Below, piece after piece: positions 9,984 through 20,412 of a stretch of DNA of 64,000 nucleotides. Source of the stretch: Bathynomus jamesi (Eukaryota; Arthropoda; Malacostraca; Isopoda; Cirolanidae); the NCBI GenBank assembly GCA_023014485.1, contig JAJOZX010000919.1:726001-790000 (forward strand). Direction: 5' to 3'. The first letter of the stretch is position 1; each line of letters begins with the position of its first letter. A program made the position numbers and the translations under genes. A model generated the notes under the pieces. That model did not search any database and was not told the origin of the DNA. It was given only the letters and a program-made list of their open reading frames with translations.

Positions 9984-10188
9984 CAGTGCTCTTCAACCTG
10001 GGCGGTACCGCCCACTAGTGGCTCAAGGATCTCATTAATCTAAAGGTAATTGCAATTAATTTTATTGTTTTATGCAGAGGGTATATAACTTTTAGTTTGA
10101 GTTTTTGCATTTTTAATTTTGGTGGGCGATACGGAGATTCAAAAGTTACAAAAGTGGGCGGTAAGCATAAAAAGGTTGAAGAGCACTG
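9984..10188. mobile_element. hAT MITE with target duplication CACTATAG
   Basis: Termini CAGTGCTCTTCAACCT (9984) and its complement AGGTTGAAGAGCACTG (10173-10188) are flanked by perfect CACTATAG at 9976-9983 and 10189-10196. A second inner pair (GGGCGGTA and its complement GTGGGCGGTAAG region) follows. 205 bp, no coding content. Confidence 0.93.
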
Positions 10189-10428
10189 CACTATAGGATG
10201 TTGTAGCAATTAACCTCCGCCGTGTCTCAAATACGTGTAAAAACGATTGTACGATCGTCTTTTGTTTCTGTAAATGTGGCAGTCGCTTCGCTTTTGGACT
10301 CAGCGATGAACTTATCCAAGCCAGTCTGAGAAATCTGGAAAAGAGGACAGATCTGACCCCACTTGGTACCCCCATGGTTTCCTTTTAAAAGGAGAACTGG
10401 GTTTAGCCAAGTCGATTACATTACACTA

Positions 10429-10829
10429 CAGGGTGTCCCATAAGTCTGGAACCATAGGGTAAAATAAGTAATTCATGTTTTTCCGTTTATGTAAGTGCCC
10501 ATGATGTCTTTGAGTAAGGAAGAACGCATCCAGGTAATTCTGCTCGTAGGAAATCGGAGTCAGAGGGAGATCGCTGAGGAATTTAAGAGATTGCATCCGG
10601 ACCGCGCGCTGATAACACACAGCTGTGTCGGCAAACATGTAGCAAAGTTCATGGAAACGGGATCCATAGGAGATAAGCCACGCAGTGGACCTTCGAGGAC
10701 CTCCACCGACGATGACACAACCGCTACCATCCCCGCTCATTTCACAAACAGTCCCCAAAAGTCTCTTCGGCGTTTTTATTGCCGTTTTTATCATTTTGCC
10801 CTATAGTTCCAGACTTACGGGACACCCTG
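10429..10829 (+). mobile_element. Tc1/mariner deletion derivative, N-terminal part only
   Basis: TIRs CAGGGTGTCCCATAAGTCTG (10429) and the inverted match ending at 10829 pair for about 38 bp and are flanked by TA on both sides. The interior jumps from the helix-turn-helix coding region straight to the right TIR, so the catalytic domain is deleted. It would need transposase in trans. Confidence 0.92.
10501..10785 (+). pseudogene. mariner transposase, N-terminal DNA-binding domain
   Basis: The open frame (ATG 10501 or 10504) encodes SLSKEERIQVILLVGNRSQR followed by EIAEEFKRLHP, a first helix-turn-helix. The linker KFMETGSIGDKPRSGPSR is typical of mariner/DD41D proteins. It ends within NSPQKSLRR, then runs out of frame into the TIR. 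Without a catalytic domain it could at most bind TIRs, which is speculation. Confidence 0.8.
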
Positions 10830-10924
10830 TACAATGCCCCCCTTTATTTTTGTGATGGCATGATACAGTCCGTGTGTTTAGTCATAATATTGGTTAGTCG
10901 TCTTGTGTTTCTTGAAGTTGTTTT

Positions 10925-11100
10925 ACAGCAAAGGTCATGTGATGGAGGGGACCTACAGCTTTATGCAGGATTCGAACCACGGGTCGGTACGTCATCTGAG
11001 CAGAGAGGACGGTCACCCATCCAATTACTACCCTGATCCAACGTAGCTTAACTTCACTGATGTACATGAAGAGGTGTTGCGATATGGATATGGTCATGAC
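10925..11100 (+). repeat. LINE-B-tail/SINE-like repeat
   Basis: GGAGGGGACCTACAGCTTTA, GATTCGAACCACGG and the GTAGCTTAACTTC stretch recur at 36450-36600. The first part matches the 3' region of LINE-B (55555-55590, GGACCTACAATTTTACGTGG). It is most simply a SINE or LINE tail in the orientation antisense to the LINE. Confidence 0.6.
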
Positions 11101-11214
11101 GTAGCCCTTCTTGGGAAGTGAACAAGTCTTGGGGGTTATCAAGCTTTATTGTGGGAATACACAGTTGCAGCTGAATTACAATGTGTGGATTATACTGTTT
11201 CTTTATAAACAAAG

Positions 11215-11330
11215 TGAAGACACTGAAGTTGGGGATTCGAATCCCGTTGATAATGGTAATAACAGTACAGTAGTTATAGCGATGGGCCCCATTAATTGGC
11301 TTGAGCGCTCTACCAATTTCTGATCCTCCG
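11215..11330 (-). repeat. tRNA-like SINE head (weak)
   Basis: On the minus strand AAATTGGTAGAGCGCTC resembles a pol III A box and GGGATTCGAATCCCC a B box. The spacing is too long for a plain tRNA, so this is a tRNA-derived relic at best. Confidence 0.35.
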
Positions 11331-11911
11331 AAATGATTATTACTACATATATTGTAAAGCTAAACTTACTGTAGATTAACCTACGAAGTTAAAGGTCATG
11401 TAGCAACATATTGAGTAATTTGAAGTTACGGTCATATAAATATTTCCAAAATAGTTTGTGAAATTTGGAAGTCAACAAACAAGTTTTTGACAGGTAATCG
11501 AAGTTTCAAGTTTTATATCCCGGAATTCGGATTCATCCAGTTTATATAACCTTTGAGTGAAAATAGAGACAACGTTAATAACGAAGTTAAATTTGTGCAA
11601 ATATTTACGTCGTACACCGGAGAAAGGTTTTACAAAATTTAAAAAAATCCTTGAAAGCCTATTAGTTAGGAAGCTAGAATATCTCTCGCGTCCATTAAAC
11701 TATTTATCGATGTTATTTCTTATAATTTGAAATATATGTTCTAAATAACAAATTATTTATAATTTTCAACTGTGGATTAGTCTTCAGAATTTTGTAAATC
11801 AAACGAGCAACCTTTGGAGTACCCTTAGTTTTTAAACATTCTCCGCTTGGCTACAACGCCAGCAAATTAAATCATCAGACTAAATTGTCCATTTATACTT
11901 GCAGTGGAAAT
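11331..11911. other. no gene recognised
   Basis: AT-rich sequence. No open frame, repeat match within the window or terminal inverted repeat was found. Confidence 0.6.
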
Positions 11912-12590
11912 ACAGGGTGATTTTTTTTTAGTTGAGAACCATGAAAAATAGCTATACCTCAAAACATACATCAGGTAGAAACTTAAAAATTGTGTGTACA
12001 GTATATCGGCGTCAGCATATGTCGTACGTATGCGTATAACATAACTGCCCGTTTCTCTGAATTGTCTCACCAACGTCCATATCACTGACTTTGATGGTTT
12101 ATTTCGGATCAATGAAAGAAAGCCACCCCCAGCCTTCTTTAGTTAGCTTTATAAGGCTAACTAACGAAAATATCAGGACCTAACCTAACCACTCGTTAGG
12201 TCAACTGTACCCTTGACGATTGGTTAGGTTAGGTCGTTATATTTTCGTTAGTTAGCCTTATAAAGCTAACTAAAGAAGGCTAGGGGTGGCTTTCTTTCAT
12301 CGATCCTTTATTTCAGCCTGCAAATCGACGCTGAAACTCAACCCGACACGATTTAAATGACTTACACTTAATGTATCACTCAACGATAAACACGCGTTCT
12401 TCCACACACAACGAGACGAACGGGGAAGTCACTAACTTGACATCACTATCTATCAACTTCACACGGGTGTCCCCGTAACAACGTGAGGAAAAGGGGTGCA
12501 TATTTTTTTTTATCTGATAAGGAAAACGGAATGAAAAACTTTGCGGGACCAGTGGTGTTCTTCGGTATCTAACATAATAAACCAAGTTAT
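11912..12590 (-). pseudogene. DD41D mariner remnant, N-terminal region
   Basis: A TIR-like TACAGGGTGATTTTTT starts at 11912. On the minus strand, and ignoring the palindromic element at 12106-12306, the sequence reads from EERVFIVE (near 12400) through a degenerate middle to SVIWTLVRQFRETGSY. This is the standard helix-turn-helix and linker of DD41D transposases. Stops and shifts are present and no catalytic part remains. The 5' TIR was not located. Confidence 0.6.
12106..12306. mobile_element. palindromic MITE P1, copy 1, target duplication TTTATTTC
   Basis: A nearly perfect 201-bp palindrome with arms GGATCAATGAAAGAAAGCCA and inverted match, continuing through CTTTAGTTAGC, ACGAAAATATC and CCTAACC. 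It is flanked by perfect 8-bp duplications TTTATTTC at 12098-12105 and 12307-12314. Non-coding. 8-bp duplications fit hAT, P or Merlin families; the GG termini do not fit typical hAT ends. Confidence 0.93.
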
Positions 12591-12659
12591 CACATTGACA
12601 TATATATGAAGGTGATAATATATATGAAGGTGATAATTACGAGTAACATGCATAATGCA

Positions 12660-12747
12660 ATCTAGTGAAGAACTTTTCTTAAAGGTTTAAAACCTATAAG
12701 ATTAGTTAAAACAGGACAAGGTCATGAAGAAATAATTTAGAATTGGT
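12660..12747 (+). repeat. LINE-E fragment
   Basis: About 85 bp match 15657-15757 (CTTAAA.GTTTAAAACC, TTAAAACAGGACAAGGTCA, AGAAATAATTT.GAATTGGT). Palindrome copy 2 inserted at the end of this fragment. Confidence 0.7.
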
Positions 12748-12950
12748 GGATCAAGTAAAGATAAGCACCCCCAACCTTTTTTAGTTAGCTTTATAAGGCT
12801 AACTAACGAAAATATCACGACCTAACCTAACCAATCGTCAAGGGCGTACAGTTGACCTAACGATTGGTTAGGTTAAGTCGTGATATTTTCGTTAGTTAGC
12901 CTTATAAAGCTAACTAAAAAAGGTTGGGGGTGCTTATCTTTACTTGATCC
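12748..12950. mobile_element. palindromic MITE P1, copy 2, target duplication GAATTGGT
   Basis: A 203-bp near-perfect palindrome, same family as copy 1 (GGATCAAGTAAAGATAAGCA arms, shared GTTAGC and TAACCTAACC core). Perfect GAATTGGT duplications lie at 12740-12747 and 12951-12958. The related LINE-E copy at 15757 preserves the empty site, with a single GAATTGGT. Confidence 0.95.
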
Positions 12951-12958
12951 GAATTGGT

Positions 12959-13540
12959 TACTGTTTAGCCATATTTCGAGATGTAAATTTACATAAACGA
13001 ATGAAATGGACGTATATTTTAATAATATATTCTAAATTATACCTCCCATTTTCTAAATTATATTTTACATTTTTAATATAAATGTAGCAGTAATTGGCTT
13101 CATGAATATACGAGTAGACCACCTACATGTGAATTCATCAACAAAATGCGAACATTGTCTGGAGAAATGTAAATTTAATTTAACTTTCTCAGATATTTTA
13201 ATCAAATTTTGATTAATTAATTAATTAGTATTAATTAAAACTTTGCCTAAGGATTACTGTTAATCCAATAAAGGAATTAATTCACTTGAAATTTGGACTA
13301 GAATCGGGAGCCTTACGGTTCAAATGAAAACTGTTTTTTTTTTTTTTTTTTTTTTTCCGCGAAATTTCTTTGTAAATGAAAGTAAGATGAGTTAGGTATA
13401 GGTTGTGTTAAATTAGGTCAAATTCTATTATGCCTGGTTAAGTTAAATTCAGGTTTGATTGGATCCAGTTTGGTTGGACTGAGTTAGAATATTTTGTGTC
13501 GTAATATTTGTTAAGTGCAGGAACCAAACTTTTTTTTTTT
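12959..13540. other. no gene; poly(T) and degenerate GGTTA-rich stretch
   Basis: A T run of 26 bp begins at 13331. From about 13385 to 13500 there are loose GGTTA/AGGTT repeats. No coding signal. Confidence 0.6.
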
Positions 13541-13561
13541 GTGTGTGTGTGTGTGTGTGTG
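13541..13561. repeat. (GT)n microsatellite
   Basis: Ten GT units after a T run. Confidence 0.9.
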
Positions 13562-13570
13562 TAAAATGAA

Positions 13571-13870
13571 ATCCACGAATATGTGTGCATGTGCCTCGAT
13601 GTTGCAGTGCTTAACATAGCTGACTACGAATCCACCGGCCCTGGGTTCGATTCCGGGCAATGGCTGTTCATCCTTCCACACAAAAAATTGGTTAGTAGAT
13701 GAATAGGTACCCTGGGTAGCCAAGTGCTTAAGACGCTGGGCTGCTAATTATGAGGTCGTGCGATCGAGTTCGGGCAAGGATTTTTCAATTTCTGACCACC
13801 TGTGGTGGGCTGTGGTTCGGATTCCACGTTAAGCCGTACGTCTAGGGTGGGGCAGGTTACTGAGATATAT
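13571..13870 (+). mobile_element. tRNA-headed SINE S1, copy 1
   Basis: The head shows a degenerate A box (GTTGCAGTGCTTAAC) and a B box in CCTGGGTTCGATTCCGG, with CTGACTACGAATCCA between them in the anticodon-arm position. The body holds a second tRNA-like unit (GGGTAGCCAAGTGCTTAAG). The 3' part carries the hairpin TGTGGTTCGGATTCCACG shared with the LINE-B tail. Other copies lie at 16865 (+) and 33303 (-). Confidence 0.8.
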
Positions 13871-13930
13871 GTGAAAAGACGTTTAACTCTTCATATTTCC
13901 ACTTAAACTATGAATGTATTGATGAATACA

Positions 13931-13986
<56 letters not shown>
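13931..13986. repeat. (TA)n microsatellite
   Basis: A pure TA array joining the 3' end of the LINE-D copy. Confidence 0.97.
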
Positions 13987-13987
<1 letters not shown>

Positions 13988-13989
<2 letters not shown>

Positions 13990-14867
13990 GAAAAGGTCTA
14001 TTGGCAGACTATAGTTTATATGACAAATATTATTTATTAATACAATGACAGTTCACATACTAAGGATAGAAATATATACAGTTGATTAGAAATAATACAG
14101 TAATGTCGAAGTTAAGTGGAGTTACAGACAGACGTTTTCGTACCAAGAATTCCATAGCTTAGACTTTAGAGGATAAACTGCAGGACTCATGGATAGCTTG
14201 GATAATCGGGTTGGTTGATTTTTTAATTCTTTGCATTAGACTGTATTGAACACGTCTTGTAACCTCCGAGAAGCTCGGGACATTGCGGGTAGCAAACATT
14301 TGCGAAGCTGAGCATCTTGGAGGTAATTTATGTAAGAGTCTAAAAGACCTGTTGTACAGTAAATTTAGGGTTCTGCCAGAACCTTTTTTATAATTCACCT
14401 AGAGTTGCTGTCTGTATATATTACTGCAGAAAGGTCGAAAGAGAGAGTGTTTAGCTTCACTTGTACAGAACCGAAAGTTCCTTATGGTCATATTCGCTTT
14501 AGCACAAAGGCTTCGAGATTGTTTTCTTATATCCGAGTCATCACTCAAGTAGCTGGTAATAGTTTGACCCAAATACTTAAACTCTTGTACTTCCTCAATT
14601 ACTTCACCTTTCATTTTAAACCTTATATCAGCTGGCTGCTCACAGCTTTTAGGATGAAACTGCATAACCTTAGTTTTTGTAACATTAAAAAGAATATCAT
14701 GTTTCTGCGAATATACTTCGCAGACTTTTAGTAGCCGATCCAGACCTTTAACAGAGGGACTTATTAAGACCATATCATAAAATAAGTTATTTATGCTTGT
14801 GTTATCTATACAACATCCCACTGTTGCCTCATTAAGTGAAGCAATTAATCCGTCAGTATACACATTA

Positions 14868-14870
<3 letters not shown>
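13988..14870 (-). pseudogene. LINE-D reverse transcriptase, 5'-truncated copy
   Basis: Read on the minus strand it corresponds to the last part of the LINE-D copy at 57020-58960. The RT palm region GLIASLNEATVGCCIDN is followed by ILFNVTKTKVMQFHPKS, EEVQEFKYLGQTI and the C-terminal domain with RSFRLLHKLPPRCSAS. The catalytic motif reads FYDMVL instead of YADDMVL, so two residues including a catalytic Asp are gone. The 3' end (AATAGACCTTTTCATT) runs into (TA)n. The 5' truncation point, TTTAATGT, also meets (TA)n. Confidence 0.85.
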
Positions 14871-14925
<55 letters not shown>

Positions 14926-14935
14926 ATATATATAC
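14871..14935. repeat. (TA)n microsatellite
   Basis: A TA array with one TTA interruption, between LINE-D and LINE-E pieces. Confidence 0.95.
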
Positions 14936-14939
14936 TGTA

Positions 14940-15345
14940 TGTATATTGGTAAAGCTGCTGATGATAGTACGATATTTATGGTACATGTTGGGACTAACGA
15001 TGTTAAGATTTCCAGGTCAGAGGAGCTACTGAATAGAGAAATAAAAGCGGCTGATGCGGACTCAAAACAATAGGACTAATAAATTAATTTTTTCAGGAAT
15101 TCTCCCTAGAATAGCAGGATGTGACAACTTTTTCAGCAGAATTACCTACATGAATAATATTCTTAAATGTTTGCCAGGAAAATGTTGAATTCGTCGATTT
15201 GTGGAATAATTTTTCTAATAAAAAGAATTTATTTTTACGTGATGGTCTTCACCTGAATGGCGTGGGAGCAGCTCATCTTGGTAAATTGTTTCATTGCTCC
15301 GCGATGACTTTTCATGGAAAAAACGGCGTAACTCCTCCGAAAGCG
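14940..15345 (+). pseudogene. LINE-E ORF1 esterase-type domain
   Basis: Scattered frames give MVHVGTNDVKISRSEELL, then FSGILPRIAGCDNFF with a downstream Arg-rich helix, and near 15240 the block LRDGLHLNGVGAAHLGKL. The order GTND, SGILPR, DGLHLN is that of the SGNH-hydrolase (esterase) domain in CR1/L2-type LINE ORF1 proteins, a domain thought to aid RNA or membrane interactions. Several frameshifts and stops; inactive. The endonuclease part of ORF2 follows about 300 bp downstream, so this is the 5' half of a LINE. Confidence 0.7.
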
Positions 15346-15656
15346 ACCAGGCTAACATAAATTTTTTCTCGCAGTGAACGATTGTCTCCACGAAGAACCT
15401 CGAGATTCTACTGCCGTACTCGAGATTTCATAAATGTATTTTATATTAATATTCGAAGCTAAAGATTTAAATTCGCTGAATTATTATTAACATATTCACA
15501 GCCAAAGACGAGAAATCTCGTCTTGTGAACATTAAAAGCTTTATTTTTGGTATATATTTTTTTTAAAGATATCTTTAATTTTAATTTTTGTTTACATTTC
15601 TGGTCAAACTTTGTACAGTAGTTGGGTAAAAACTTGCGAAAATGCTGGCGGTGGCA

Positions 15657-16277
15657 ATCTAGTGATAATTACAGTTTAAACTCTTCTTAAACGTTTAAAA
15701 CCTAAAAGAGTAATTAAAACAGGACAAGGTCACTAAGAAATAATTTGGAATTGGTATTGTAATTGACCAAAAATTTGAGGTTGTAGCAATTACTGAATCG
15801 TGGTTAAATACAGAGTAGAGATTTTCTCAAAGAATATCATACTCCTGGTTATGAGATGTTTAACAGTGATCGAACAGATCACGTTCGGTCACACTTAAAA
15901 TCCATAATTAAAAACACTGCAGAAGTTGATCATATAAATGCGACGACGTTTGTTGAAATTAAAGACAACTCGCCAAAGAAATTAATTATAGGTTTAGTAT
16001 GTAGGCCTCCCTCTCACTTTGTCGATTGTGATAATAGACTTCAGGAACTAATTTTTTATGCAAGTAGTAAACATGATGCGATAATTATGGGAGATCTTAA
16101 TTTACCTTACGGGGATTGGGGTGGTCCTTTACAGTCTAATTTGCGGTCGTCGACTGTACGAGGGTTTGCTCGAAAGTTCACTTTTTCAAGTGGTCAAGGA
16201 ACTGACTAGAGAACGCAATATTCTAGATTTAGTTTTAAGTTCAGACATAGACTTAAGTGATATCATTTCTGTAGGAG

Positions 16278-16320
<43 letters not shown>

Positions 16321-16400
16321 TCCAGCAGTGATCATAGGCAGATAATATTTGAAATTAATATTAATGTTCACAGTTCAGAGAGCCTGGAATACGTTGTGGA
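15657..16400 (+). pseudogene. LINE-E ORF2 AP-endonuclease domain
   Basis: Fragments in order are EVVAITESWLNTE (near 15775), an open stretch 15856-16209 with LIIGLVCRPPSHFVDCDN and AIIMGDLNLPYGDW, and RNILDLVLSS near 16220. These are the APE-type endonuclease motifs of CR1-like ORF2. An (ACT)n array at 16274-16321 replaces or expands the segment before the SSDH-like motif. It then jumps by internal deletion near 16417 to the RT C-terminus. Confidence 0.8.
16274..16321. repeat. (ACT)n microsatellite
   Basis: About 16 trinucleotide units inside the LINE-E endonuclease region. Confidence 0.97.
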
Positions 16401-16409
16401 TTTTAAAAG

Positions 16410-16830
16410 AGCTAAATTTTGAACTGCGTTCAATTCTGGTCCCCACATTTACGACAGGACATAGACAGAATGGAGAGAATGCAGCGAAGGGCTGAGAAAA
16501 TGATCCCTGGACTTAGAAACAAATCATACGCTGACCGTTTATAAACGTTAACCCTTTAAGGACGAAAGGTACAAAGTTTCAAATACACGCATTTATAACT
16601 TAACCCTACAAAAAATTCAGACTTAAAGGGTTAAATTTATTCCCACTCGTGTAAAGGCGTAGTCGAGGAGATTTAATCCAGGTGTTTAAAATGATTGAAG
16701 GTTTTGATAAAAAAAAAAATTTTCACCTTCAGAAATGCCAATAGAACTCGGGGTAATGGTGTCAAATTAGTGGGTAAACATTTTAATTGTAATGAAGCTA
16801 AACATTAGTCTCGTAGCCGGTCTGTCGCTG
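16410..16830 (+). pseudogene. LINE-E RT C-terminal domain, interrupted
   Basis: The frame reads FWSPHLRQDIDRMERMQRR then AEKMIPGLRNKSYADRL up to 16547. After the piggyBac-type MITE it resumes as LNLFPL and RRSRGDLIQVFKMIEGF. This is the conserved post-RT domain of CR1-like LINEs. It contains stops and an A run at about 16710. Confidence 0.75.
16548..16634. mobile_element. piggyBac-type MITE (TTAA), copy 1
   Basis: TTAA at 16548-16551 and 16631-16634 flank short termini CCCTTTAAG and CTTAAAGGG. Removing the element and one TTAA restores the LINE RT sequence. A relative of the same sequence lies at 41116-41211. Confidence 0.9.
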
Positions 16831-16864
16831 TTTGGTATCCTTTGTATTCCTTGTTGTGTATATA

Positions 16865-17155
16865 TATGAGTGGTGAACGTCGCTGACTACGAATCCATCG
16901 GCCTCGGGATCAAGACCCGGTGACGGCAGGCGGAGCGCAGCAAAACCCAGCTGTTCATCCTTTCACACAATAATAATAAAAATTTGTTAGATAAATGGGT
17001 ACCCTGGGTAACCTAGTGCTCAAGACACTGGGCTGCTGGTGGGGCGTGGTTCGGATTCACGTTAAACTGTCTCTCTAAGGTTAACCAAGGTGAAATATTG
17101 CATTTAATTCTTGATGATGGTAGCTGCCGTTCCCGAAACCCTGGAAGCCTAAAAT
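16865..17155 (+). mobile_element. tRNA-headed SINE S1, copy 2
   Basis: It begins AGTGGTGAACGTCGCTGACT and has GGATCAAGACCCGG in B-box position. Then come CCCAGCTGTTCATCC and GGGTACCCTGGGTAACCTAG, and the tail GGCGTGGTTCGGATTCACG. More diverged at its 3' end than copy 3. Confidence 0.8.
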
Positions 17156-17305
17156 AAGATGATGAAATGGCACGAGTTTAATGTGAATGTTCCTTATCAC
17201 TATTTTGTTAATTTAACAAAAGTAAGAGTTTTTGACAATTATCTGAAAAATTGATGTTAATACAAAATCAGTTTACCTATTTCCATATATATATATATAT
17301 ATATT

Positions 17306-17652
17306 ATGATGGCGCAAAAGTCGCGCATCATAGGAATTTTCAGTGTTGACTATAATATATCATTATTTTTTTCTTTTAGGTAGGAGAGGGCTGTGAAATT
17401 AACAATAGACGAGAGGGTGAGCTTGGTTTTAATGTATGGAATAGCAGGTACAACAAATCGATGAATCGGTACATAATTTAAATTCTGTACCGACTTATCG
17501 ATTTGTTGTACCTGGTATTCTATGCATTAAAACCAAGTTCACCCTCTCGTCTATTGTTAATTTCGCAACCATCCTGTACCTAAAAGAAAAAAAATAATAT
17601 ATTATAGTCAACACTGAAAATTCCTATGATGCGCGACTTTTGCGCCACCCTA
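17306..17652. mobile_element. 5'-end foldback mariner derivative (copy 2)
   Basis: The two arms are inverted copies of one transposon 5' end: TIR (GGCGCAAAAGTCGCGCATCA), a short leader ending in a TTTTTCTTTTAG acceptor-like site, then the first transposase codons. The left arm gives KLTIDERVSLVLMYGIAG; the right arm, read inward on the minus strand, starts MVAKLTIDERV. The centre is a short inverted CGATTTGTTGTACC pair. There is no catalytic region and no 3' end, so it is two 5' ends head to head. Confidence 0.85.
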
Positions 17653-17684
17653 TATACAGCACATATTATATATATATATATACA

Positions 17685-18587
17685 CAGGGGTCCCAAAAAC
17701 ATGTATACACACTTTAACAGCTGATAGCTCAATTGATGTTTCTTTCTTTCCAAGTTAAACCCATTAGAATTAATAATGGCAGTCAGACTAAGCTTTGAAC
17801 AAAGGAAATTCATTCTAAAATGCTACTGGAAGTGTGAAAACGCAGTTGAAGTGCAAAGACAGTTTAGGAGGGAGTTTCAAACAGATCCACCAACGCGACT
17901 TACCATCACTCGAATTAGAGATAAGTTTGAAGCCGATGGAACTGTTCAGAATGTCCACAAGAAGCGTTCCGGAAGACCACGGACATCGACAAGCCCCACA
18001 AAGCAAGAAAGAGTACTGGAAACGTATCACCAAAGTCCAAGAAAATCTGTGCGGCAAGCGAGTCGTGAGGTAGGAATCTCAGAATCGTCTGTCCAACGCA
18101 TTTTGAAGCGCTGTCAATGGAAAAGTTACATTCCAAGATTAGTCCATGCTATTAATGAAGATGATCCGGACCGAAGAGTGGAGTATTGCGAGTGGGACTT
18201 GGCACGATGTGGATGTGGATTGGATGAAGGGGTTTCGTAGAATACCCTCCGCGTTCACCAGACCTCACACCACTAGACTTTTTTATGGGGATACTTAAAA
18301 GACAAAGTCTACGCTATAAAACCTGCAACAGTCGCTGAATTGAGAGCAGCCATTGAACGAGAATGCACACAAATACCAAACGAAATGTTTCGTGATGGTT
18401 GCGATTCCATTGCTTCGCGTTATCAGCAGTGCCTGGACCAGAACGGACGTCAGTTTGAAAACAGGCGTTGACAAAACAATTAAATAATGTCTGTAGATTC
18501 TATTACATTTTGAAAATGAAATGTATTTTAATAAACACTGCCTTTATAATTATTTAAAGTGTGTATACATTTTTTTGGGACGCCCTG
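17685..18587 (+). mobile_element. DD41D deletion derivative, family d, copy A
   Basis: Termini ACAGGGG(C)TCCCAAAAAC and the inverted match ending TTTTGGGACGCCCTG at 18587 are flanked by (TA)n. Pairing extends through ATGTATACACACTTTAA. A second copy (58965-59870) is nearly identical along its whole length. Both share the same internal deletion. Confidence 0.93.
17776..18471 (+). pseudogene. DD41D transposase lacking its catalytic core
   Basis: The first 140 codons encode an intact bipartite DNA-binding region. A helix-turn-helix from [20 protein letters not shown] is followed by the linker [17 protein letters not shown] and a second HTH with [16 protein letters not shown]. Immediately after [13 protein letters not shown] the sequence jumps to a stub and then to the third-Asp region. 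In the proper frame that region reads [20 protein letters not shown], out of frame with the start. The first and second catalytic Asp are deleted. The C-terminus follows to TGA at 18469-18471. Confidence 0.88.
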
Positions 18588-18825
18588 TATATATATATAT
18601 TGCCGATTTTATATAATGGAATGTTAACGGTCTGTAAATAAAGCCTCTTTAGAGAGACATTTTCTAGATGAGTTTAATTCACTGCATAAAAATCTGAGGA
18701 CGTTGCGACCTTATAATTAAAAGACAAAAATTTTGTTCGTCAGGAGAAATGTTTGCGTTTTAAAAGGTCGCATCGATAACAGGGTAACAAAGACAGGAAG
18801 ATTCACTCCAAGCTAGCCGAAGAAA

Positions 18826-18827
<2 letters not shown>
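18588..18827. other. no gene recognised
   Basis: About 240 bp between a mariner copy and a (GA)n array; no repeat match seen. The stretch 18903-19117 on the other side of the array is likewise unassigned. Confidence 0.5.

Positions 18828-18902
<75 letters not shown>
18828..18902. repeat. (GA)n microsatellite
   Basis: About 74 bp of pure AG. Confidence 0.98.
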
Positions 18903-18905
<3 letters not shown>

Positions 18906-19113
18906 CAACTTAAACATATGCACTACAAAATTTGTTATAACTTTGTAAATGCACACTTTTAAGTGCAGTAGTGTTGTGGTAGTAGTTTAATTGCACACCA
19001 AAAAATAGACAAGAAGATAGCTAAAGACGCTACAGTTTTTAATTACGAAGCCACTTTTTAGCATAGAAAACTCCGTTTTTAATTAAAACAACGAAAATTT
19101 ATTTAAAAAAGTG

Positions 19114-19117
<4 letters not shown>

Positions 19118-19160
<43 letters not shown>
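19118..19160. repeat. (TA)n microsatellite
   Basis: A TA array ending at the TA that flanks the Tigger element. Confidence 0.95.
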
Positions 19161-19165
<5 letters not shown>

Positions 19166-19608
19166 TAAACCCTCGTCCAACGCGTGTTTATCCAGCGCGA
19201 ATTTGCTTATACACGGAAAAATAAATGCGAACAATTATTTGCCGAAAGCGGAAAATTTGATTATACACAGTCCGCCAAACACGCTCTAATACAGTAGTAC
19301 TGTACGTGTGCCAATGCGCGCTCTAGTGCTTTCTTCTACTCTCCAACACTCCCACATCTCCCTCCCTCTCACGTCACCCCTCGCATCACCCTTTCTTTGT
19401 TTCAGTCCCGCTAACGCGTTAAGTTCAGTGAAGTTGTGTTGGATTGTTTTTGTCGTATTTTGCCGTTGTTTTGCTATTACCCTTAGACAGCAGTATGGTA
19501 CCAAAACGTAAAGCATCGGCGAGTGATAGTGAAGAGAAGAAAAGTCGTAAGGTTATGACATTAGCCGAAAAACTAAAGATTCTAGATAAGTCGTGTGGTG
19601 GTATGAAC

Positions 19609-20412
19609 CAGTGATGTAGGTCTCGAGATCGGTCTCGATCTCGAGACCCAATTTGCAGATCTCGATCTCGATCTCGGTCTCTGCTATTTAGATCTCGGTC
19701 TCGATCTCGGTCTCGACAGACGCGGTCTCGGTTTTTCTCCCCGAGACCTTTCGAGACCTCTCGAGACCGTAATGAAAAATACATGTTATTGGCATACTCA
19801 TGATGGTGGCTTGGTTGAACAGACACAATTCAGAATGTTTATGAAAGTTTGTAAAAGTAAGGGACTCTAGGTATTCACTAATCAGTCACCCTATATTTTG
19901 AGTTGCCACGTTTGTCTTGCGGAGGGGGGGGGGTCTGGCCAATATTGCCATGACTGTTTTAACAGTGCCTGCCTCTAGTGCTCCAATTGAGCGTGTATTT
20001 AGCCATGGAGGCATAATAATGAAGCCCCACAGAAGTCGAACTTCAGCAGATCTTCATTAAACCTTCTGTAACAGATATAAAAGAAGTAAATAAATAAAAA
20101 GTACGTATATATATATATTCATTTCTTAATTTATAGGCTACACCTTTTGCATTCAACACACTACATCTGAGAAAGTAGTTATTAGTTTATTAATATACTT
20201 AACATAGTCTAATTTCCATAGTAGTGTAAAACAAATTGAAAGGGCATGAGCTTGGTCTCGATCTCGATCTCGGTCTCGAATTTTAAGGGTCTCGATCTCG
20301 GAAGGTAGATCTCGATCTCGAACCTTTGATCTCGGTCTCGATCTTGGTCTCACAGGATCAGGTCTCGGTCTCGGTCTCAGTCTCGGACTTGGTGGTCTCG
20401 ACTACATCACTG
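19609..20412 (+). mobile_element. hAT element nested in Tigger, target duplication GTATGAAC
   Basis: Termini CAGTGATGTAG and CTACATCACTG are flanked by perfect GTATGAAC at 19601-19608 and 20413-20420. Both subterminal regions consist of many GATCTCG/GGTCTCGAGAC units. Its termini resemble those of the hAT at 3214 (AGTGATGTAG core), so the two are related families with different subterminal arrays. Confidence 0.97.
19956..20060 (+). pseudogene. hAT transposase C-terminal relic
   Basis: 35 codons ending in TAA read VLTVPASSAPIERVFSHGG, then IIMKPHRSRTSADLH. The PxSSAPIERVFSxGG motif is the hAT dimerisation-domain hallmark. Nothing upstream survives. Confidence 0.85.
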
